From Entoloma clypeatum (Eukaryota; Basidiomycota; Agaricomycetes; Agaricales; Entolomataceae): a DNA stretch of 64,000 nt. Below the pieces are notes generated by a model. That model worked only from the letters and a program-made list of their open reading frames with translations. It ran no database searches and was not told the origin of the DNA. Numbering within the stretch: position 1 is the stretch's first letter; each line of letters starts with the position of its first letter. A program made the translations under genes and the position numbers. Shown here one piece after another: positions 42,660-51,058 of the stretch. The stretch lies in NCBI GenBank assembly GCA_963565915.1, contig OY751496.1, positions 3,410,001 to 3,474,000 of the forward strand, read 5' to 3'.

Positions 42660-43678
42660 CTACTTTCGCTGTTTTTTGTTAGATACCCCCTCCGTCTCCT
42701 CGTTCCACTCCGATCCGGATTCCTCTTCCGCTTCCTCCATCCGCTTCCGCTTCTTCGTTTCTTCTTCTTTTTCTGCTTCTTCTTCTACCTCCCTTCCCAA
42801 CTCCTCCAATACCCTATCATACTCCTCCGCATCCTCGTCCTCGTCGGATCCCTCCTCCGAAGCCTCCGAATCCTCCCTCCACGCGATAACCGTCAAAAGC
42901 TCCTTGATCTCCCGCAATTCCTTCAACTCCGCCTTTATCAGCCGCATCTCCCTTATCATGCTCCTAAGCCCTCTCACCACCTCCGTGCCTATGACCACCT
43001 CCGGCGGACCAAACCCCTCCGGCATGAACTCCGGCTCCTCCGACGCTGCGGCTATCCGCGATCCCTCCGCGGTCCCCTCTCCCTTGGACGATCCCGCCTT
43101 CGCGTTCTTCGTCGCACCACCTGCCACCTTAGCCTTTCCGACCCTCACCGCCTTGGTCATCCTCCGCTTCACCTCCGACTCCGCTTCCGCTCCCGTTCTG
43201 CAGCTTCGTTTTAAACGCTGGCACCGCCAGCACGACGAAGCATTGTCATTCCTAAAGAACAAGTTAATAACGAAGCGTATAAAGAAATAGGAAAAACTCA
43301 CTCCGATGGCCAAAAACACAAGTCCCCCGCTTTCAAGCAGGAGGTGCAATCCTCCTTCCCCTGCTCGTAACTCGCAGGCATATTCTTGAAAACCCCCTGC
43401 AGCCGGACCTTCTTCACCTCCGCACTCGCCGCATCCGCATCCGCATCCGCCTCCGCATCCGCACCTGCACCCGCGACCGGTTCCTTCGCCTTCGCCTTCT
43501 CTGCCTTCCTCTCTGCTCGTCTCCGCTCTTTCGCCGCCCTCTTCGCCTCCGCGCGCTCTGCATCTTCCTTCGCGCGCTCCTCTGCCTCCTGCAGTTTCCT
43601 CTCCAACTCTTCGGTGACCTTCTTCTGGCGCTCCCTTTCAGCACGAAGAGCGGCGAGGGGTGAGTTTTCAGCGGACAT
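42660..43678 (-). CDS. Antisense gene inside element C with Zn2Cys6-type cluster
   Basis: Exon 1 is 43,678-43,302 and exon 2 is 43,251-42,660; the 50-nt intron has GTGAGT...TTTAG ends, and the product is 322 residues. N-terminal residues ~10-75 form an Arg/Glu/Ala-rich coiled coil (LRAERERQKKVTEELERKLQ), followed by an Asp/Ala repeat. Cys111, 114, 121, 133, 136 and 143 form C-x2-C-x6-C-x11-C-x2-C-x6-C, the spacing of a fungal Zn2Cys6 DNA-binding cluster, completed only after splicing. A basic patch follows (QRLKRSCRTG), and the tail is very acidic with a final KKQRK. The gene lies between pol and the 3' LTR, opposite to the element's transcription. The intron shows it must be read from the minus strand. 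A role in regulating the element or the host is an inference. Confidence 0.7.
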
Positions 43679-43796
43679 AACGGATAGGCGTCGGGATAGA
43701 TGTTGTGGTTGGGTGACAAGAGAGAAAGATCACGCACAAAGCTTTTCAACCAACGGTCACGTGGATTACCTCATCTGGGCCTCAGGGTTCGGCCCT

Positions 43797-43808
43797 AAGA
43801 GGGAAATA
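43797..43808 (+). promoter_or_regulatory. Polypurine tract of element C
   Basis: AAGAGGGAAATA directly before the 3' LTR start (TGTCATAACC at 43,810); the expected plus-strand primer. Confidence 0.7.
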
Positions 43809-43809
43809 C

Positions 43810-44326
43810 TGTCATAACCATACGATTCACATCCGACTTATCCGACGACTCCGACATTTCATCCGCTCCGACATCCGCTCCAACAACATTCTATTTATAT
43901 TGAATATACTTCTACTACGTAACATCTCAACCATACTTACAAGTAGACATATGTTGTTCACTTTTCATTTGTTACTCTCCGTACTCCGAATGTTCCGATG
44001 GTCAACTCCAATATCTGCACATCACTTATAGTAATGCTGATCATTCTAGTCTACTATAAATAGTGTACAAACCTGTCGTAGAACCTCAGTTCAAATATCA
44101 TACGTTACACCTCATTCGCATCCGTCTCTACTTGCCTTTGAGCATTCTCTCCGTCACCTCCGCTCATCCGACATCCGCCAATCCAAAATCGAGGACCACA
44201 TCAAAGAGTGGGGCGCAATGCACAAGTTGAAGCCAGGTCCTTTCTGCCAACGTTGCACTTACCGCATTCCGCTCCTCCGCTACTCCGCTCCGACTCGTCC
44301 GACGTTGAGAAACACGCTACGTGACA
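43810..44326 (+). repeat. Element C 3' LTR (517 bp)
   Basis: Same ends as the 5' LTR. Differences seen: 16 bp fewer in the CTCATCCG array, CCAATCCGAAATC to CCAATCCAAAATC, and GCGCAACGCAC to GCGCAATGCAC. Both substitutions are CpG transitions. Confidence 0.92.
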
Positions 44327-46034
44327 TACAATGTCTTCCGACATCTCTGTTGTAACTGTTCAAGTCCAGCCGCCTGCCTCCAAGTTTGCGCCGTTGCCTC
44401 CTGCTACCAGGGGGGCGCTTATCAGATGTGGTGTACAACGAACAATCGTTTCTTCAAGGACCTCGAACATGATCTCGTTGATTACAACGAGCTCGGTAAT
44501 GCTGTCAACGCAGGCCGAGAAGTGTTCCGGAAGGTCGCTTACGGGGATCGTCTTATTCCAGACGAGCTGTGGGAAGACTCTGAGCGTAAGCCTAAAATTG
44601 TCCATTATTTTATTGTTGGGGTCAAAACCCGTGAGTGGCTCGCTCGTCTTCGTGCTCAACAAACCATGTACAGGTTGGTTGAGGCACCCCACTCCTTCAT
44701 TGGATAACCATAGTTATAGTCAGTATGTATTTCCAACTTCTGTATATGTAACATTAGGTCTCCGTTGAATTAACTCATCGCCTGTCTGATTCGAGTTGAG
44801 CCCTTGTCCACCGCGGAGTCATCCAGCGGTTTTCTTCTCAACCGGTCATTCGTTCAACCGTTAGGCAAAACGTTGCCAGCACACGTGATATCATCCGAGG
44901 TCCGAGCCAACGCGTAGACCTCCGTCAATAAACAATGCAGGCGTGGGACTTTGTCCTTTTGCCTCCTTTTGCTTCCGTCTATCACTTTGTCGAGTTTCGT
45001 TCGACACAGTGGGTAAGTCGGGTCTTATTTCATTTGATTCATCTAATTCGTTTGAACCTTTCCAGGTCCATGAAGACTTCGAACCACGGATCGTCAAGAC
45101 TGTTCGAGTAAGTCGTTTCAGATTCTAAACGGTGAGTCTTTCCTTTGCATCAATGCAACTGTTTACGGGTATGCTGGTTTTTCGTGCATAGATCGTTTAT
45201 TCAACACGATCGTCGACTTCACCGACTCCGTCCGGTTCTGGATTCTGGATTCAGGAAAGACATGCTGTCTTTCCTAACGGCCTGACCCGGTGTCGGTCGT
45301 TCCCGTTCCGCTACGGTTTCCATTTTGTTCATCGATATCAAGATCAAGAAAACCTCGTCGAGTGCAAGCCTTTTCCAAGCGACGTTTCATCCCGGCGGTA
45401 CAATTTTCAACCATCTCGATGCCGTTCAACACGTTCGGTCAAAATCGCAAAATTTTGTTAACTACCAGCCGTTCCCAGTGACATTTCATTCATTTGAGGT
45501 AAGTCTCCATCTTGTTCATGAGCCGGCGATTACCTGATACTGGCGTAGGGGGGCAACGGAAGGTCCGTTACTCGTGTATCCCTCCCCTCAGGCAATAAGA
45601 TTTGACTCCCTGAGTCAAGGTCTTTCATTTCCAGCTCACCGAGGTCCAATTCTGACGCCGGTTCCAAATGACGACACCTGGCGTGTCCCGGCAGCAAGTC
45701 CGAGACGAGGCATATCCCACCGAGATATCGGGCGCTTAAATTTTTAAGGCGATACAAGGCTTTTTGACATCGCGGGTGAGGTCTGTCTCACTTGCCCTCC
45801 TTTCCTTGGTCGAATCTAACAGTTCCTTTTCTTTCCAAATGGTCCGCAGGAGCGTTTCCGAGTCACAGATATCACTGGCGGAGTGGAACTCCTGCGACGG
45901 ATAAGTCATTTCCTAAGTATTGGTAGCTTTCGCATGGTTGTTCTAGATACCACAGGCGTAATGTAGCATCGTGTTCTCTTATCGTCGCTGGCTAGCCGTG
46001 TAAGTGCCGGAACTAGGATAACAAGGTTAGGCAT
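44327..46034. other. 3' non-coding region of element B with plus-strand ORF fragments
   Basis: It lies between the right end of element C and the stop of element B pol. On the + strand, ATG 44,331 opens MSSDISVVTVQVQPPASKFA..., which slips frame at a G-run near 44,410 into YQMWCTTNNRFFKDLEHDLV and EDSERKPKIVHYFIVGVKTR, ending at 44,707. A second possible spliced frame starts at ATG 44,936 (MQAWDFVLLPPFASVYHFVE, intron GTAAGT...TCCAG, then VHEDFEPRIVKTVR). Neither is recognised. The missing left portion of element B's LTR should have been here. Confidence 0.4.
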
Positions 46035-49000
46035 TCAATCCGCCTCGTTACCCAAGTCTAGGCCATCGTCTATGTGAGCTTCAGTATTGTCTAGTGGAAC
46101 ATGTGCAACGTTCTCAAACCAGATGTCCGGCTGAGACTTTCCTGTCTCACCAGACTCTCTCAACTCATCCAAGGTTTTCTTAGCAACATCGACGAAGTCT
46201 TCAATTCCTCCAGGTAATTCTATTTCATGTCGTGCAAAGTATGGAACGAGTCTAAAGGCCCCAATCTTTTCGTGCCAGACCGAACCGTCAAGTTCGGCGA
46301 CAATATACGCTCCTCCTTTGTTTCGCATTACGACAACCATAGGTCCCAGGTATCTGGGCTTCATTTTCCGGTCCAAACTCATTTCCACGGCGGTGTTTCG
46401 GACTAGTACGAGAGCTCCCGGCTTAAAGTCATAGGCCTTAATTTTGTAGCGGTGATCTTGTTCATAACGACGTAAGTTCTCTAATTTCTGTGCAGAGACC
46501 TTTCGTCTAATGTTATCTATGTGGTCCTTGTGTTTAGCGAGTGCTCTCGCACGGTAACCGATTAATTCAGTGGTAGAAAGCTTCCCGTTTGGTAAGTCCA
46601 CCAACCAGGTCGCTTCTACAACATCTAACGGCAAGGTAGGGTGCGATCTGGTCGTAATAAAGTAGGGCGAACAACCCAATCTTTTTCTAACCGTTATCCG
46701 GTCGGCCCACATTACCAAGACGAAGTACCAGTACCACTTGTGTACTTCTCCGGCGCATGCTTTCCAGAGCGCTTGCCTTACATCCCAGTGAGGTCTTTCA
46801 ATTTTTCCATTTGCACGCGAATTATAGGCTGATATCTGTATCCCTTTAATTCCGTACTTCTCTTCAAGCCAGGCCACTGCTTTCTTAAACGGGCCTCCAT
46901 TATCGGTAACTATCTGTACGATGCATCCCCATCGACAGATAATATCTTCGAATAACCATTGTCCTATCGATCTAGCGTTCTTGTTTCTTAGCGGGCGGCC
47001 CTCCATCCAACTAGAAAGGGCGCAACGGCCATGAACTATGTATCTGCAACCATTGGACGCCGGTGTCATATGCATTACGTCGACGTGGACGACTTGGAAT
47101 AGTCCCGGTGTATGGGTCAACATGGGTGGGATTCGTAACAGAGTCTTCTGCCGTTGTTGGCATACATGGCACGTCTTAACATACCAGTGTACGTCCCGTT
47201 CAAGTTCTGGCCACCAAAATCGTTCACTAACGAATTCTTTGGTAGCGAAAAACCCTTTATGTCCGAGATGGTCATGTAGTGATCTTAAGATATACATTCG
47301 GTGAGGCTTTTCTACCACAACCTTCAATTTTCCGTCTGGAGAGCATCGAAACAGCTTCTCATTTTCATCTAGATAGAACTGCTTGGCTCGCCTCACAAAA
47401 TTTTCGAACTCGTTTTGACTAAGGTCTGGCGGTCGAGCGTGCGGGTCAACGAGCCACTGCTTGATCTTAGCAAGTTGAGTGTCTTGAGTCTTCGCCGTTT
47501 CAGTACGCCTAGACTCTTCATATGGTTCACGCGTTTCGTCATCCATCTTTAGAGAGATGTCTGGTAACACCGCGGGACTCATGAAGTAAACCGTTTCATT
47601 AGATTTTTCGTTAAGTCCGAAACGCTCCCAGTCGATGTCAGTATCTGCAGGTTCGAGGCGGTCCATCTCTCCCTTGGTAAGAAATGTGTCTTCCAACACG
47701 TTGCTCATAAATGACCGTACTTCTTCTACAGATATTTGATATCCTCCACGAGTATCAATCTCGTCCTTGAAATCTTCAAACTCAAGCGGAGAGTCATCCT
47801 CTGCATTCGGTACCTCATTTTCTAAGTCCGGGTATTCAAATTTTAAAGATCCTTCGGGTTCATCAACCCAGTCTTTGTCTGGTGGATACTCGTCATCACC
47901 AGGTTGTGCATCTCGGTGAGAGAGCCCATCCGCGGCAAAGGTTTTGCCGGGTATGTGTCTCAAGGTAAAGTGATACATGAGAATGTAATCAATCCATCTC
48001 ATAATTGCGGCATTAGGTCCCATGCTGGGATTCGATAACATTCCTTTTATGTATTTCGCGTCAGTTTCTACAATCAAGTTTCGACATCCCAGAAGCCAGT
48101 ATTTCGCGGCTTCGAGTGCTCTGAATAGGCCAAACAACTCTCGTTTCGGTTGAGAGTAGCGGGCTTCGCGATCGTTCAAGGTAATTGAGCCGAATCTCGC
48201 GAAGTATCGCTTCCGCTTATTTTCTGGGTCCTCCTGACAGATCCAAAAACCGACCGCCTTCCAAGAGGTGTCTACCCCGAGGATTACAGGTGCGTCGCTT
48301 GTATAATCTAGCGGCTTGATCGCTGGGCAGTTGATTAGTGCATCTTTCAGATCTTCCATTGATTTTTCTTGTGCCGGTCCCCATTCAAAGGGTACATTTG
48401 CCTTTAATAGATCGTTCAAAGGTCTAGATAACTTCGCGAAATCTTTAATGAAGACACGGCAGGTACCACATGTTCCTAGGAACCCATGGACATTACTGAC
48501 GTCTTTACAGGGTCCCCAGTTCATTATCGACTTGAACTTGTCGTACTCGGGCTTTCGGCCCTCATACGTACATCTGTGTCCTACCACGACGATTTCAGGT
48601 GCACAGACTACTGATTTATATCCAGAGAACGTTCCGCCGCAGTACTTCACTCTTTGAAGGACACGGTTGACATTCTGCAAGTGTTCCCATACGAAACGGC
48701 GTATTCCTGGGTTCTCAGGAATTGTTTCATAGGTTCCGTCGGGCAGTTCGTACCTAGTCTTAGGTCCTTTGACTCCGACATCGTCAATATATGGGTCAGT
48801 GACATGGGGGGTCTCATCTTTCAAGATGTGAGACACGTCATCGTGGAATACAGGAACTGCGTTTGTCCAGCCCATAGGTAAGGTTACAAGCCTTTTCGCT
48901 CCAAATGGCGTTTGAAACGTTGTCAGGTCTCGCGATTCGGGGTGAAGCTTTCGTTCATCATAGCCGACGTAGAGGTCAAACATCCCTCCACAAGCTCGTC

Positions 49001-49718
49001 CAGCGAAGCCCTCCGCCAACTCTTCAGTAGCGGGCGGAAGACCAGAATGAGCTATGGTAACCTCATTCAACGGTTCTAGGCTATGTACGATCCTTAAACT
49101 CTTTCCATCTTTCTTTAGCACACAGAACCATCGTGATCGATAAGAGGAGTTGGAAGGTTCGTATACCCCCGCGTCCATCTTTGACTTAATGATCCTACAT
49201 ACTTCGTCTTTTATTCCAGGTGGTATCGGTATATTTTTCAATACCCAGGGCTGATGCGGGACAACTGGGATTTTTATTGGTGGGAAGAAGTCCTCACGGA
49301 AACTTCCTCGCTCAATGTCGGTCCACGCGAAAGCCTCATTCTGCAACATCAAAAGGTGGTGTATTGCCCTCATTTCTTCCGGCCACAAGAACTCCTGATC
49401 ATGAACACGGCCCATGTGTTCTTTGCGTTCTAGGGTATATCGCCCTGTGGGTGCGAAGTCCGGCGGATTTGGGTCAAGCTTCGGCATATCCGCTAAGGGG
49501 TCACCCTTAATATCTCGTACGATTCTGAATTCCTCCGGTAAAGTTCCCTTTACTGGTCTAATTTTCTGGTCGACTGGCTTATATTTCTTGCCAGCGAAAA
49601 CTTCTCGTTCCGTGTTCAAGGTAGTTGCCTTTGATTCATAAGGCTTATAGGCGATAATTTCCGGTTCGTGATCTTTATTGAGCTGGATCAAGGTTGCTAA
49701 CACTCCCCGGCTTTCCAC
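46035..49718 (-). CDS. Pol of element B (RT-RNase H-integrase)
   Basis: An uninterrupted 1227-codon frame. RT has GMFDLYVGYDERKL and DPYIDDVGVKGP (intact catalytic YIDD); RNase H has VILGVDTSWKAVGF and IVETDAKYIKGM, then FAADGLSHRD; integrase has a zinc site HDHLGHKGF...CHVC, first Asp VHVDVMHM, second TDNGGPF, Glu GKIERPHW. There is no chromodomain; the C-terminus is acidic (GLDLGNEAD). It begins with GTG, not ATG, and overlaps the protease frame by 22 nt in the -1 phase, so it is made by frameshifting at 49,736-49,742. All visible catalytic residues are intact, unlike its relative at 0.3-4.5 kb. Confidence 0.9.
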   Translation of the reverse strand: MESRGVLATLIQLNKDHEPEIIAYKPYESKATTLNTEREVFAGKKYKPVDQKIRPVKGTLPEEFRIVRDIKGDPLADMPKLDPNPPDFAPTGRYTLERKEHMGRVHDQEFLWPEEMRAIHHLLMLQNEAFAWTDIERGSFREDFFPPIKIPVVPHQPWVLKNIPIPPGIKDEVCRIIKSKMDAGVYEPSNSSYRSRWFCVLKKDGKSLRIVHSLEPLNEVTIAHSGLPPATEELAEGFAGRACGGMFDLYVGYDERKLHPESRDLTTFQTPFGAKRLVTLPMGWTNAVPVFHDDVSHILKDETPHVTDPYIDDVGVKGPKTRYELPDGTYETIPENPGIRRFVWEHLQNVNRVLQRVKYCGGTFSGYKSVVCAPEIVVVGHRCTYEGRKPEYDKFKSIMNWGPCKDVSNVHGFLGTCGTCRVFIKDFAKLSRPLNDLLKANVPFEWGPAQEKSMEDLKDALINCPAIKPLDYTSDAPVILGVDTSWKAVGFWICQEDPENKRKRYFARFGSITLNDREARYSQPKRELFGLFRALEAAKYWLLGCRNLIVETDAKYIKGMLSNPSMGPNAAIMRWIDYILMYHFTLRHIPGKTFAADGLSHRDAQPGDDEYPPDKDWVDEPEGSLKFEYPDLENEVPNAEDDSPLEFEDFKDEIDTRGGYQISVEEVRSFMSNVLEDTFLTKGEMDRLEPADTDIDWERFGLNEKSNETVYFMSPAVLPDISLKMDDETREPYEESRRTETAKTQDTQLAKIKQWLVDPHARPPDLSQNEFENFVRRAKQFYLDENEKLFRCSPDGKLKVVVEKPHRMYILRSLHDHLGHKGFFATKEFVSERFWWPELERDVHWYVKTCHVCQQRQKTLLRIPPMLTHTPGLFQVVHVDVMHMTPASNGCRYIVHGRCALSSWMEGRPLRNKNARSIGQWLFEDIICRWGCIVQIVTDNGGPFKKAVAWLEEKYGIKGIQISAYNSRANGKIERPHWDVRQALWKACAGEVHKWYWYFVLVMWADRITVRKRLGCSPYFITTRSHPTLPLDVVEATWLVDLPNGKLSTTELIGYRARALAKHKDHIDNIRRKVSAQKLENLRRYEQDHRYKIKAYDFKPGALVLVRNTAVEMSLDRKMKPRYLGPMVVVMRNKGGAYIVAELDGSVWHEKIGAFRLVPYFARHEIELPGGIEDFVDVAKKTLDELRESGETGKSQPDIWFENVAHVPLDNTEAHIDDGLDLGNEAD

Positions 49719-51058
49719 CAGATCATCGAGTTGCGAAAACCCTGCTTTCCAGTCTTAGAATCACTCGGCGTTCTGCCTCGTTCGTAGGTTTCGACTTTAA
49801 TTTCATCATTTGTGAGGGGACATTTTAGAATAAGCATTTGTCCTCTGTGTTCATCGTTCTTGTAGGTACTCCGTGTAACGGCGTCAAAAGGTCGTCCAAG
49901 AAGTACCTTGTAGGGAGGCTCGGTGAAAACGTGCATTTGCAGGTAGACTGCGAGCTTTCCGAACTTAAATGGCACGTTCTTAGCTAAACCCAGGGACTTT
50001 TCGAACTGTCCGTTGGCGCCTTGCATATGGATCAAGATTTCCGGATCCCAGGTGAGTCCCAATCCTTTGGCAATTGCCTTCGAGATGGACACGATCTGAG
50101 ACCCTTGGTCCAAGACGCTTTCTTCATGGGTCTTGTCATTTATCAAGGGGAAAACAGTCCTCAACGCGCACGATTCCTGTGCGACAAAGACTGGTTTCGG
50201 CTTCTCATTCGCGGACAAGGTGTTCAAGTATTGGACAACAGGATCCACGGACCCTTTTGGTAAGCCTTGACTTGCATCACATAGAACCGTATACGAGGCG
50301 GCTGACAGGTCTTTCACGTCCAGTAGATCGTCTAAGTCATTTGTTCGGGCATAGGTCTCCCAATACTTCAACGCTTCATCACTCATTGATTCAATCTGAG
50401 CGACCATTTTCGGTTTGATGGGTACTCGCTTACTGGTCAGTAGTTTTCGTAAGGTCTCTCTCGTGCCTTTTACTGACTTCAACAGGGTTCCTAGTTTGAC
50501 CGTTACATCCGCTTTCAAGATGCGATCCAGCAGGTCATCAAGTTCCAGGTCCTCTACCGGTGCACGAGTTTTATAGACTGGTACGTGCTTCCCCGGTTCC
50601 ATTCGTGTTCCGCGGATATCTTTGCCAGGTATATTGGAAGGTACCGTTTCAAGCTCCGGTACATTCCTGAATGGCAAGTCATGTTCTGAATCATCGGGTT
50701 CCTTTGATTCCTCAACAGTTCTGTCCAGTTTCTTCTTGGGTATCGAGTTCCGGGTATCTTTATTTGTTTCTTCTAAGTTCTCTGTATATCCACGATCATC
50801 TCCGCTCTCATGCAACTCCGTCGGCTCTTTTCGCTTTTGAGCACGAGTCGCAATCATTGAGCTCTGGGGAAACCCTTCTCGACGCCTTCTTGGTTCGTAG
50901 TCGAGAGGCTCATCATCTTCGCCAACATGCTCATAAATTCCATAGATTTCGGATCCATCGATGTTTGTGTAGGTGCGACAGTTGATACGTTCTGGGATGC
51001 TTGCGGGGCAACTGGCGCCGACATGTTCGATTGCCTGGGAGCCGTTATTGCTTTCCAC
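49697..51058 (-). CDS. Protease-containing middle ORF of element B
   Basis: 453 codons. The N-terminal half is charged and low in complexity. The C-terminal half is retropepsin-like: VLDQGSQIVSIS (catalytic Asp-x-Gly), LIHMQGANGQFEKS, and YKVLLGRPFDAVTRS. The start is not an independent ATG of good context: the frame overlaps gag by 205 nt in the -1 phase and is probably reached by frameshift at 50,869-50,875. Its end overlaps pol and carries the second heptamer. It provides maturation of the polyprotein. Confidence 0.8.
   Translation of the reverse strand: MESNNGSQAIEHVGASCPASIPERINCRTYTNIDGSEIYGIYEHVGEDDEPLDYEPRRRREGFPQSSMIATRAQKRKEPTELHESGDDRGYTENLEETNKDTRNSIPKKKLDRTVEESKEPDDSEHDLPFRNVPELETVPSNIPGKDIRGTRMEPGKHVPVYKTRAPVEDLELDDLLDRILKADVTVKLGTLLKSVKGTRETLRKLLTSKRVPIKPKMVAQIESMSDEALKYWETYARTNDLDDLLDVKDLSAASYTVLCDASQGLPKGSVDPVVQYLNTLSANEKPKPVFVAQESCALRTVFPLINDKTHEESVLDQGSQIVSISKAIAKGLGLTWDPEILIHMQGANGQFEKSLGLAKNVPFKFGKLAVYLQMHVFTEPPYKVLLGRPFDAVTRSTYKNDEHRGQMLILKCPLTNDEIKVETYERGRTPSDSKTGKQGFRNSMIWWKAGEC
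49736..49742 (-). promoter_or_regulatory. -1 frameshift heptamer GGGTTTT, protease/pol of element B
   Basis: In the protease frame the codons are CA-G GGT TTT CGC, fitting X-XXY-YYZ. The zero-frame stop is 37 nt downstream (49,697-49,699) and pol is open in the -1 frame from here (SQLDDLVESRGV). Confidence 0.7.

Larger units (their letters stand above)
36639..44326 (+). mobile_element. Chromodomain Ty3 element (chromovirus, element C)
   Basis: Two LTRs (36,639-37,171 and 43,810-44,326), gag, a pol ending in a chromodomain, and an antisense gene before the 3' LTR. The LTRs differ by a 16-bp repeat-unit gain and about two CpG transitions, so the insertion is young. It is defective: pol has a ~0.42-kb insert in RT and an in-frame TGA. 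The flanks are not a target duplication (CCCTA versus TACAA). Confidence 0.92.
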
